64,000 nucleotides of DNA, taken from Micractinium sp. NFX-FRZ. Its lineage: Eukaryota > Chlorophyta > Trebouxiophyceae > Chlorellales > Chlorellaceae. The stretch is taken from positions 32,088 through 96,087 of the forward strand of contig JAPTJF010000227.1 of the NCBI GenBank assembly GCA_029339195.1, given 5' to 3'. Positions 1 to 10,188 of this stretch are shown here, one piece after another. The notes under the pieces are model-generated. The model was not told the DNA's origin. It did no database searches and worked only from the letters and a program-made list of their open reading frames with translations. The first letter of the stretch is position 1. Each line of letters begins with the position of its first letter. The translations under genes and the position numbers were made by a program.

Positions 1-279
1 GGGGCGGGAGGCACGCGGGCAGGGCGGGGGCAGGGGCAGGTGAGCAGGGCACGACCACCTGCGGGCCCACAGTGGGGTGCTCTTCCGGCGTCCTACCCAG
101 CTGAGAAGCCATGTGCGCGCCCAAGGGAGCTGAGCCCAGAGCACGCATCGGCACAGCCACCCGCACGCCCGCCCTGCCCCGAGCCCCCCACCCCGTCCTC
201 CGCCGCACCTCCTCCATCCCACCCCATGCACCTCCCCCGTGACCCACCCCCTTCCCCCAACCCCCTCCTCCCTGCCCAG

Positions 280-1130
280 TTTCAAGAGATGCAGGACATG
301 CAGGGCGCTGGGGGGAGCGGCGGCGGCAAAGGCGGCGGCATGGCGCTGGGCAGCAGCGGCGGCGCGGTAGGCGGCGGGCTGCCTATGCGCGGGGTGCACG
401 CCAGCGTGGCGCTGCTGGCGGCCGCATCATGGTGGTGAGCCCCGCCCTGCCCCTGCCCCTGCCCTGCCTGTCGTCTTTCTTCCTGCCTTACCCCTGCACC
501 TGCCCTGCCCTGCCCATGTGCCCCCTGCCCCGCCCTGTTGGCCGCTGCAGCAGTGCCCATGTGCCACCAAGGCGCCTGCACCCGAACTGCCCTGGTCACG
601 CTTCTGTCGCTCCCTGCCCCCCGCACCTGCTGCAGGTACTACACCCAGGAGTTCCCGCCGCTACAGCGCAAGCTGGTGTTCACTGTGCTCTCGCCGGTGG
701 GTGGGGAGGGCGGGAGGGCTGCCCGGGTGTGGGGAAAGGGAGGCCGTCTGCCGTGTGGTGGGTGGGCAAAGCAGGCGCGAGGGAGGACTAGAACAAAGGG
801 AGACGGCTGTGTGAGGCTGATGTGGTCCGTGCTGTCGCCGGTGATCTGATGATGGAGCGGGTGGGGCGCCTGGGGTTGCCGAGGAGAGGAGGAGCGAGGG
901 AAGGTGTTCCCCGCCCCAAGCTTTCGACACAGAGCTTCACACCCCACACCACTCACCGCGCCACACCCCGGCCCCTCCCCGCCCCTTCCCGCCTGCCGCA
1001 GCTGGCCTGGGTCTACCTCACCACCCTGCTCTCTTACAAGGCCAACCCAGCCGGCATGACGCTGATGCTGTGCTGCGTCTGGGGGCTGCTGGGGTTCATT
1101 GGTGGCAGCGCGCTCGCCAGCCCGCCGTAG
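280..1130 (+). CDS. Partial gene: small membrane protein, 3' exons only
   Basis: Three exons can be spliced in phase: 280..434, 636..696 and 1002..1130 (TAG). The first starts after a cccag acceptor, so upstream exons lie outside or in the unreadable first 280 bases. The readable part is a Gly/Ser-rich linker (GGSGGGKGGG), a hydrophobic stretch around HASVALLAAASWW, a short loop with YYTQEFPPLQRKLVFT, then two closely spaced hydrophobic segments (LAWVYLTTLL and MTLMLCCVWGLLGFIGG) ending in SALASPP. This suggests an integral membrane protein with at least two C-terminal membrane helices. I do not recognise the family. The splice phases (2, 0) all agree, which supports the model; the N-terminus is unknown. 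Confidence 0.6.
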
Positions 1131-1737
1131 CCCCCCGCTGGACGGGGGGGGGCGAGCGGGCGGTATCTTGGGGTATCTCACATGGGTTGGCCACTCACTC
1201 ACTTGGGGCGCCCGGGAGCGTTGCTGAGCCGTGCACATCTCGTTTGCAACTTGAAACCTTTGTTTTTACCGCACTACTGACGTTCTTGCACGCGTGTACA
1301 TTACACTGTGGAAGGTGGGCGGCCGGGCGGCCAAAGCTTAAGTGCCTCCCGTCGGCGGCACCGCACTTGAACCGCCGCTGAGCCTTGTGCTGTAAATCAA
1401 TTTCTTACGAGCTCGTGAGGTGTGTGCGTGAGCAGTGTTCGTGGTAGAGTCCTTGATTAACAAGTTGAGAATGAGATATTGTATTAGCAACCATTATCGG
1501 GGAGGCATGCTGTGAGCTGGCACAGCGCTCTGTCATCACTGCTTTGTTTGCGTTCCGCGCCGGAACCCTGTTAAACCAATTCTAATATCGACGCTTTAGC
1601 TCTCAAGAGCATTTCACGGCGTTTTGCACCTCTCACAAACGGGTTTAGACCGACCCACACACCTGCCTCACTGAACCGTTTGCCTCGCTCAGAGGCCCGA
1701 CTTGATCGCCCTCCTCTGCCCCCCAAGACATACTACA
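1131..1737. other. Intergenic: 3' UTR and promoter region
   Basis: There is no supported coding exon here. TGTAA at 1391-1395 is the expected poly(A) signal for the upstream membrane-protein gene. The AT-richer stretch at about 1430-1600 is unlike the GC-rich exons and probably contains the promoter of the acyl-activating enzyme gene. No obvious TATA box was identified. Confidence 0.45.
1391..1395 (+). terminator. Poly(A) signal TGTAA
   Basis: TGTAA lies about 260 nt after the TAG of the membrane-protein gene. It is the canonical chlorophyte polyadenylation pentamer. Confidence 0.5.
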
Positions 1738-4700
1738 ATGTGGATTGGGTCAGGCGCAGCCTGCGCCGCCAGGCTGCACAACGCTCTCCCCAGCGCCGCC
1801 GCCGCTCTGCCGTCACCCGTTGCTAAGCGGGCGACGCGCGCGGGCAGGTTGGCGCCCCTCGCGCCCGCCGCCTCGGGGCTTCACCCGCCCCGCCACCCAC
1901 TGCCCCAGCCCAAGGCCGTGGCCAAAGAGCTGTCAGGCGAGCCAGGGGTCGCTGCCGAGGTGGCGGCGGCGCCGCCGCCCCCCGCCCAGGTGTGCCCTCG
2001 CCACATGCACCCCGGCTCCCACTGCTGGGCGCACGAGGCCCTGGAGGTGGCTGGGCTGCAGTTCATGCCCGAGGTGTGGGCCTGGGCAGCCGACAAGTAT
2101 GGGGAGGCCACAGCTGTCGAGGACACCCACCATAAGCCCGCCACCGCCCTGACGTTCAAGCAGCTGCACCAGAGCATGCTGCGCTTTGCGGCCGGCCTGC
2201 ACGCGCTGGGCGTGCAGCCGGAGGACAGGTGGGTGGGCAGGGGCGGCGCTGCCCGAGGGAAGTTGGGGTCAAGTTGGGGTCGAGGCCATGAGCTTTTGCA
2301 AGCTGGATCCGCCCGTTAGTCAGCCAGTGGCAGCGTGCCCGCCCGCCTCCCGCCTGCCCGCTTGTTGAACCCGGTTGGCTCACGCACCCGCCCCCCTGCC
2401 TGCTATTCAAACTTGGCTGCCCCTCCCATCCCTCCCACCCTCCCGCCTGCCCACAGGGTGGCGCTCTTTGCTGAGAGCAGCGGGCGCTGGCTGGTGGCCG
2501 ACGGAGGCATCATGACCGCGGGGGCCGTGGACGCGGTGAGCCTCCTCGACTCCCTTCCCTGCATCTTCTTAACGCCCTGCACTGCGGCACCTTGGCCCCT
2601 CCTGTGCTCCCTGCCCTGCTGTGCGGTTTGATGCTGTGGCTGCCCCCTGCATCGTGTCATGCGCCTCCTGCCGAGCACAGCGGCGCCGCGGCGTTTTGCC
2701 TGCTTCCTGCCCTGCCCCCGCTCATGCTCAGCCCAGCGACGCCGTTCCTGCTCCTTGCGCATCACCCTGCTCCTGCTCTGCACTTGACGACAAACGGCTG
2801 CCTGTGCGCTCTGCGCATGCGCTATGCCACCGCCCTGCCACCTTCTCAACGCCGCACCCGCAGCAGGGCCCCAGCCAAGGTGGGCCCGCTGCCCCGGTGT
2901 GCGCCGCCGCCCGGCGGGCAGGAGGCAGGCGGGCAGGGAGGGGCGGCCAGCCCCCTACACCCCTCCCGCCCACCACCCCAAGCATTCCCTACCTCTGTAA
3001 ACACGGCCTCTAGGCCGCGCTTCGCCTCCTTGTGGACAGCACTCCAGGTGCTGCCCTTCCCACCCCCCTGTCTTTGCCCTCCCCGACCTCACCCGCCAAC
3101 CCTGCGTCCCCACCTGCCCTCCCCACCCCCGCCCCCCATTTCGGCCCGCCTTCTTGCAGGTGCGCGGCGTGGACAGCATCTCCAACGAGGAGCTGCGCTT
3201 CATCGTGGAGAGCAGCGGGGCGGTGGCGGTGGTGGCGCAGGACGCGCGCACCCTAGAGCGCCTGCTGCCCGACCTGCCGGTAGGTGGGTGAGTGGGTGGG
3301 GTTGGGTGGGTGGGTTGCCAGGCAGACCGCATACTGTAGCTAATACGGGTTGAGGGGGCAGGTGATGACGTGTGCATGGTGTGTTCCCCTGCTCGACCTG
3401 CCGGCGCATGCATGGAGTATAGTGGAGCGGGCGGGGCGGGCGGGCGGGCGGGGCGGGCAGGGCAAGCATCATAATGGCGGTCGATGGGCCAGCAGTCGTG
3501 GGCTGCCTCCCTAGGCAGCATAAACGAACACGACAGCATAGTGTATGGCTGGGGCTGGGCCACACCTCGAACGACAGACACCCTGCCTCCCCACGCCGCT
3601 TGATTGCTGCTTTGCTGCCTCACCCGCCCTCGTCCACCACCCCAACACCCGCAGGCCTGCTGCACGCTGGCGGTGGTGCTGTGGGGCGAGGTGCCCCCCT
3701 CCGCCTCGGAGAAAGCCCCCCACAAGCTGAAGGTTGTGGGGTGAGTGCAGGGTGGGGTCATATGCCGTCTAGTTCAAAGAATACACTCTGTCACACTGCG
3801 GACGGATCCAGCTTAGAGTAGCGGGGCGGCACATCTTGTCTTGCGAGAGATTGGAGACCTGGCTCAGAGTGCGGTGTGACTATCTATAATCTCGAGACAG
3901 GCTGGGAACGTGTGTTACCCTCCCAGTGTAACCCACATTTACATCATCACATCCCGCACATGTCCCCAGGTATGATGAGCTGATGGGGCGGGGCCTGAAC
4001 TTTGCGGGGCCGGAGTGGCAGCCGCCCCGCGCCAGCCGTGACGACCTCGCCTCACTGGCGTTCACCTCTGGCACCTCTGGCCAGCCCAAGGTGGGCAGAT
4101 GCGGTCTTGCGCTCACTGCCTTTGCTCATGAGAGAGAGGGGGCCTACTGTGTGCACACGATGTTGCAATGCCAACGTACGCTTCCCACTGAATTGTTCTG
4201 CCGGCCCGCTCACCCCTCTGATAATCGCTCGAACCCGCTCCCGGTCCCTCCCCGCCTCCATTGCCCGCCTCTCTCCTGTGCCCCTGGTGTAGGCCGTCAT
4301 GACTTCCCACGCCAACCTGCTCTCCCAGCTGATAGCCCTGGATGTGCTTCCCGTGACGCCCGGTGACTGCGCCGTCAGCTACCTGCCCCCCTGGTGCGCT
4401 TCTTTGGCTGACAGCCAGCCCCCTGTGCCCGCTGGGCGCCTGATCTGCCCGCCGGCAGACCACTTGGCGTGCTGTGCTGGTTTATTGCTTTCTTAGGCAC
4501 GGCTGCCTCCACAACCATTTGAAATCCTTGAATTCATTGCAAAGCAGATGCCTTGCAGTTGATGCATTCATCCCCCACACTGCTCCCACTCTGCACCTGC
4601 AGGCACACGTATGGCAGGGCGCTCGAGTGAGTCCCCGAGTTTTTGTTCAGGGGATGGGTGGTAACCTTGCACGTGTACCGGGGCTTCGCAGTCTCCCAAA

Positions 4701-7700
4701 ATACCCCCGGCCCGCAGTGCCAGCCGATCGCAGCAGAGCAGCCCCGTGTGATCCCTGGGCAGCCTGACCCGCTGCATCTCCTGGGCGGCCCGCCTGGCTG
4801 CTGAGTTGCAGGTTGCCTGCGTCACACTTCCAGCCTCCCTCGCCTCCCCTCCCCCCTCCGCAGCTACTACCTGCTCAGCCGTGGCGCCAAGCTGCACTAC
4901 AGCCGGCTGCGGGACCTGAAGGCAGACCTGGAGAAGCAGCAGGTAGAGGGGGGAGGGGTGGGGGGTGCAGTGGGAAGAAAGAAAGAAAGAAAGTATCATA
5001 GGGGCAGGGAGGGAGGGAAGCAGGGGCGCACCTCAGTCGGCTGCGACCCATGAAGGCAGGCTCGGTTGAACAGCTAGCAAGTTGAGCTTACTGTTGGTAC
5101 AGCGCTGCCGGCACGCTGACAGCAAGGCGGGCGGCCATGCTGCCGCCCCCTTCCCTAGAGCAAAGGTGTTCTCCTCACCTGCCCCCTGCCCTCACCCCGC
5201 CTGCCCTCCGCCACCCCACTCACCATGGTCCCCCTGGCCCCCTGCCCGCCTTCTGATCCTGCAGCCAGAGATCTTCATCTCGGTGCCCCTGCTGCTGGAC
5301 AGCCTGCACACCAAGGTGGGGCGAGTGTGGGGGGGATGGGGTGGAGGGGGGGCGAACCATGTTAAGTCAAGTTTGTTTCCTGGGGACGGGACCGGAGTGG
5401 TGGCACATGGGCAGGCAGCAGCATGCTGCAGCAGAGGCAATACAAGTTTTCCTTCTGCACATGCAGACGCAGGTGTGGAAGGACAAGCCGGGCGCGGCAG
5501 CACCTGGACCGAATGCCTTGTCACTTCACCTGCTCTATCTGCCTGCCCCCGCCTGCAGGCCATGCAGTACCTGCACAAGACTCCGGGCCAGGTGCAGCTG
5601 CTGGAGGCGGCGGTGAAGCACGTCAGGTGCGGCCGGGGAAGTGGGTTGATTTCAATTGATTGAATGGTTGGTTGGGTTAAGCGACTCAGTGGGTTCAAGT
5701 GGGTGGGTGGGCGAGTGACAGATGGAAGAATAACAGGTGGGGATGGGGTGTGGGGCAGGTGTTTATGGGCAGGTGATCCGGGAGATGGGGGGGCACCCTG
5801 GACCTGCGCGGACCACTGTGGATGCCTACTGTCTGTTGCGAGCGCTTGCAGATCGGCGAGCCTCCTGCCTTGCTTGTTCGCTGCCTGCCAGGTACCCCAT
5901 GTGACGCCAGGCCGCCGTGCGTTGCCTGCAGGGCGCAGCGTGTGCTCAGCGGCACCGCCCTGGAGTACGCCCTGGAGCCCCCTAGCACCCGCCAGCTGAC
6001 GGCCGCCAACCTGGCAGCCGCGCTGCTCAGCCCTGTGCACCAGTGAGTGGGACGTGCGCGTTTTGGGCTGGCGCCGCCGTTGCTATGTGGCGTGTCTGCC
6101 GGCCCCTTGTGAGACCAAGGCGCAGCAGAGGCGACTGAGAGGCGGTGGCGGCAGGCTTGTTGAACGCGCGGCGCAATGCCACGCCGCCCATCCCACCTCA
6201 CGCCGGCTTACTGCGCCCCCGCCTCCGCAGGCTGGCTGAGCGCACAGTGTTTGAGGACCTGCGCCGCCACCTGGGCTTCAGCCGCTCCCGCTTTGTGCTG
6301 TCTGGCGGGGGCAGCCTGACACTCGACCTGGACGACTTCTACGAGGTGCGCTGCGCTGTGCTGGGCTGTGACGTGCTGTGCCGTGCTGTGCGTGTCATGT
6401 GCTGTAACGTGCTGTGCTGTGCTACGCCGTGCTGCGCTGCTGCGCTGTGCTATGCCGTGCTACGCCACACCACACCGTTTGCCCTACTTTTGCTGCTTTC
6501 CACCTGCTTCCGTGCCGGCTTGCCTGCCCAACTTCGCAGGCCATCGGCGTGCCGGTGCTGATTGGGTACGGCCTGACCGAGACCTCCCCCGTGCTGAGCG
6601 TGCGCCACCTGGACTTCAACGTGCGCGGCACCATTGGTGGGTGGGCCAGGCGGGTGGTTGTGGATGTGGGGTTTTGGTGACCAGTGAAAGCCGCCAGGCA
6701 GCTTCAACTGGCCTGCGCTGAGCCTGTAAGATGAGGAGTTGAATGGCGCTTCGACCACCCATTCTTCCGCCCCTGTGCCCCGCCGACCGCTTCAGGCCCC
6801 CCCATTCCCGACACCGCTATCCGCATCGCCTCCATCAACAACAAGGAGGTGGAGCTGGCGGATGGGCAGCAGGGCGTCATCATGGCCAGCGGTGAGCCAC
6901 GCTGCATGCACAGCCTGTGTTGTTGGCTGCCTAAAGGTTTGTGTTGTAGGATGAGGGCACTCGTGATGGTCAGCGGGGCATGGTCGTGCCCAGCGGAGAG
7001 CAGCTATGCTGCATGAGTGGCTGGGGTTTGTTGGGCTTGAAGTGGAGGTGAGGCGAGGGCATGTCAGAGAGGGAGCAGGGCGTCATGTGGTGAGCTTATG
7101 TGTTACACAGTGGTCTACCTCTGGCCCGCTGCAGCAGCACAGGTGTTGCCTGCCCCACCGCCCCGCCCCGCCGCCCTGCCTCCCCCTGCCTCTGTCTGAT
7201 CGGTCTGATCTGAATCAACTGCTTCTGCAGGCCCCCAGGTGATGAGTGGGTACTACCAGAACCCGGCGGCCACAGCCAAGGCCTTCCCCCTGGGCAGGAG
7301 CCCCGGCAATGGGTGGTTTGACACAGGTGGGTTGAGGGGCAAGCAGGGCAGAGGGCAGGGGATGTGCAGGACGGGGACGTGGAGTTGGGGCCACTACTCA
7401 TGCCTCTGAACAGCAGCCCCCACACAACGGATGGATCGAGACACAGGCAGGGCAGGCACAGGGCGGGGAGCAGACTATACAAGGTGAAGGGCAGGGCAGC
7501 AAGCCGTGGCAGGCCGCGCCGCAGTGGCATGCCGTGCCGTTCGTTGCCGTGACAAGCTGTTCCCCTCACCAGGCGTCAGCGCATGCCTCCTGCCCCCACC
7601 GGTACTGGCTGTGCGTCGCGTGAAGTGCCTGTGAGCACGCCCTGACCCTTGCCCGCACCCTGCGCCTCCTCCCCCCTCCCTCCCTGGCAGGCGACCTGGG

Positions 7701-9154
7701 GTGGCGCGTGCCCTACGGCGTGCACGGCAGCCGCATGGGCGGCAACATTGTGATCACGGGGCGGCAGAAGGACACTATTGTGCTGAGCAACGGGGTGAGT
7801 AGGCCATCCCGGGCCGCAGGCAGCCGTTGAATGTCCGGTGTGAGTCGAGCTCTTGCCGCTAGCTGCGTCTCACCTGCTGCTGCCAATCTTGCTTGCCCGC
7901 AGGAGAATGTGGAGCCTCAGCCCCTGGAGGACCTGCTGTGCGCCTCGCCCCACATCCAGTTTGCAGGTGCGGCGGGGCGGGGTGGGGTGGGGTGGGTGGG
8001 GTGGGGTGGGGGTGTACGTGGCAGGTCGCCCGGCAGGCTGCCTGGCGCAATGAGCCTGGCGTGGTGAAGAGGGGCCACTCAGCCTTTGTGTGGGTGGGCG
8101 GGTGCGCTGGCTCAGCGGAGCCGGGCTGTAGAACTCAGATGCCGGCGCAGCTTCCTGCATCTCTCACGCACCCTGCCTTGCACCACCTCCCCTCTCCCTC
8201 CCCCCCGTGAGCTGCAGTGGTGCTGGGGCAGAACAAGCGCGTGCTGGGGGCGCTGGTTGTGCCCTCCGAGGAGGTGAGCAGCACAGTGTGCAGCAAGGGC
8301 GCCGTGCTTCTTCCGAAAAGAAGTGGCAGTTTGCTTAGAGAAAGGAGTGCGTGCTGGCGGCGCTGGTTGGGCACCGAGCCACAGATGATGCATGCCACTC
8401 CGCCCTGTTACTCCGCCCTGTGGGTCTACTCCACCCCTTGTCTGCCCTGTGACTCCGCCCCGTGCCTGCGCTCCGTGTCTTACCTGTGGGTCCCTGGCGC
8501 TACGCTCTCGCCCACCCATACAGGCGGTGGAGGCGGTGGGAGGCGACATCAAGGGGCAGGCCCTGCACGACCTCATCAAGGTGGGCTCTCCAGCTGGGAG
8601 GGAGGGGTGGCCTGCTGCGCGGGACGTCCCTCGCGATTGTGGGCTAGGGACAGGCGGCGCGCATGCTGCCTGCGCGCCCCTACATGCATATGCACATACC
8701 TCCTCACCCAACGATACCTCCCAACTTTTTTCTGCAGGGCGAGGTGGAGCGCACCCTGGCGGCGCGTGCCCCCCACGAGCGCGTGCGCTCCTTCCAGGTC
8801 CTGGCGGAGCCCTTCTCCATTGAGGGGGGCACGCTCACGCGCTCCATGAAGCTGCGCAAGGTGGGCGGGGGGGAAGTCTTGTGCTGGCCTGGCCCATCTT
8901 TCTGACTTTAATCAAGGGGCCTGCCGGTCCAGCGGGCACTGCTGTGGGGCACTACTGTGGTGTTTGCAGCGGGGGGGGGGGGTCCATGTAGATTGTGGTT
9001 GACGGAGTACCTGTTTCCTTTGCTTGCCAAGCCCAGCTGCTGCACCGCCCCATGCTCCCACCCCCCCGTGTCACCTCTCTCCTCTCGTCTTCAGGCCGTC
9101 ATCTTTGCCAAGTACGAGCAGCAGGTGGCGGAGGTGGAGGCGGAGCTGCGCTGA
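1738..9154 (+). CDS. AAE15: Plastid acyl-ACP / long-chain acyl-CoA synthetase (AMP-forming), AAE15/16-like
   Basis: Joining 21 exons (1738..2228, 2457..2535, 3160..3279, 3655..3740, 3970..4090, 4293..4393, 4603..4626, 4864..4942, 5265..5315, 5559..5626, 5932..6042, 6231..6345, 6540..6636, 6796..6891, 7231..7326, 7691..7794, 7903..7966, 8218..8273, 8524..8580, 8738..8860, 9095..9154) gives 732 residues with every intron phase matching. The protein activates fatty acids through an acyl-adenylate and loads them on ACP or CoA. The AMP-binding P-loop FTSGTSGQPK, LPPWHTYGRA, IGYGLTETSPV, WFDTGDLGW and the ITGRQKDTIVLSNGENVEP hinge are all present, in the order seen in Arabidopsis AAE15/16. The first 60-80 residues are Ala/Arg/Ser/Pro-rich and look like a plastid transit peptide. 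The ATG at 1738 was chosen because an upstream in-frame TTG is not a eukaryotic start. The family is clear; ACP versus CoA specificity is inferred. Confidence 0.93.
6346..6480 (+). repeat. GTGCT/GTGCTG low-complexity repeat in intron
   Basis: The intron after exon 12 of the acyl-activating enzyme gene begins with an imperfect array of TGCTGTG/CGTGCTG units running to about 6470. It is a slipped-strand style repeat with no coding content. Confidence 0.6.
6964..7097 (+). repeat. Two decayed copies of an exon 3' end inside the next intron
   Basis: The end of exon 14 of the acyl-activating enzyme gene plus its donor (about 6860-6910) reappears at about 6964-7015 (GATGGTCAGCGGGGCATGGT against GATGGGCAGCAGGGCGTCAT, then CCAGCGG and CTGCATG). 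A shorter copy is at about 7069-7097 (GGAGCAGGGCGTCATG, then GTGAGC). Neither keeps the reading frame of the exon. Confidence 0.55.
8345..8382 (+). repeat. Decayed copy of exon 18 inside the following intron
   Basis: The stretch GTGCGTGCTGGCGGCGCTGG matches the exon 18 core at about 8236-8256 (CGCGTGCTGGGGGCGCTGG). The following bases (TTGGGCACCGAG against TTGTGCCCTCCGAG) also correspond. It lies about 75 bp past the exon 18 donor and is not usable as an exon. Confidence 0.5.
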
Positions 9155-9425
9155 GGTGGCAGCGGGAGGAAAGGAAGGAAGGAAGGAAGGAGGTCGCGGC
9201 AGCCAGAAGCTGGAAAAGCCGCGGCTGGCGGAGCTAAAGTTTTGTGCGAGCCGAGTGCTGAGAGCCCCCATGCTTGCAGCAGCAGCAGCGGCAGGGATCC
9301 GTTGATTATTCCTTGCTGCTGCCATTCACCATCTGTCCCAGCCTAGCCAGCCCTGTACTGCTTGTAAGTATACTTCCGTTTTGACCAGCGCCTGTACTGT
9401 ATGCACTTCATCTAGCGCCCCTCAG

Positions 9426-9430
9426 TGTAA
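9426..9430 (+). terminator. Poly(A) signal TGTAA for acyl-activating enzyme gene
   Basis: This pentamer lies about 270 nt downstream of the TGA at 9152-9154. Confidence 0.5.
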
Positions 9431-9637
9431 ATGGAAAGCATGTGCCTCTGGGTTCGCCCCCCCTTACACAACCGGCCGACGTGAGCTAACATGTCCCGGC
9501 TGGCTGGCTTGTGGGAGCGGGTGCATCTAGGCAACGAAGCGGAGAGTGCGTTGGCATGGCGCAGCTGTGGGAGCGGCAGCCGGAGGGAGGGGCACAGCAG
9601 GGCAGACGAGTGGGCATGCCAAGCCCGGTGCCGCTGA

Positions 9638-9642
9638 TTACA
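9638..9642 (-). terminator. Poly(A) signal TGTAA (minus strand) for SNU23
   Basis: TTACA on the plus strand, about 550 nt past the SNU23 stop codon. It is the nearest such pentamer on that strand. Confidence 0.4.
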
Positions 9643-10188
9643 GCCATGTGGCATCGACACAAGGAGCAGCTTTCAGTCAGAGCTTGCGTTGCATCTGCGT
9701 TGCGTCCTTTTCTGGGTAACACGCTGCAGAGTGACCTCTCCACCTCGTTCCATCCCTCCACCTTGCACCCGTCTGAACACGTCCATCCACGCCCCGCCTC
9801 CATCAGGGCATCATACCCACAAATCAGCATTTTGCAGGGCAGCAGAGTACCACGGCTGGCCCCAGCCGTCCCATCCTTTGCCTGGATTTGCCTGCCCAGC
9901 ACAGCAATGTGTGTTAAAGAAACGTCATGTGAAAGCAGGTGCCGTCAGGGACAGTGAAGCAGGGAGGGTCAAGCGGGAGCGGGAGCAGCAGAGCTGTAAG
10001 AGCGAGCTATCCAACTAGGACGGGGTGGCAAGGGCGGGGGCAGGCCAGCGACTTTGAGAACAAAAACAAGCCCAGGGCAGGGGGAGAGGGCACACCCGGC
10101 CCGGCAGGGTGCTTGCTGCCCTCGGCAGCCATTCGCCTTGTCAGCCGCCCGCAGGCTTAACAACAGGGGTGCATGTGCATGTGGCCCT

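Larger units (their letters stand above)
9155..10188. other. Convergent 3' UTR region
   Basis: The acyl-activating enzyme gene (+) and SNU23 (-) end tail to tail. The interval contains a (GGAA)n run at about 9171-9190, TGTAA at 9426-9430 for the plus gene and TTACA at 9638-9642 (TGTAA on the minus strand) for SNU23. I see no coding exon. Confidence 0.5.

Noticed and set aside
1702..1737. Upstream in-frame extension of the acyl-activating enzyme to 1702
   Set aside because: It begins with TTG. The ATG at 1738 is followed by a transit-peptide-like sequence and is the normal eukaryotic start.
7975..8020. GGGGTGGGGTGGGGT run as a regulatory G-quadruplex
   Set aside because: Similar G-rich runs occur just inside many donors in this window (for example 3425-3460 and 37016-37060). 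They look like general GC-rich intron sequence, so a specific function is not supported.
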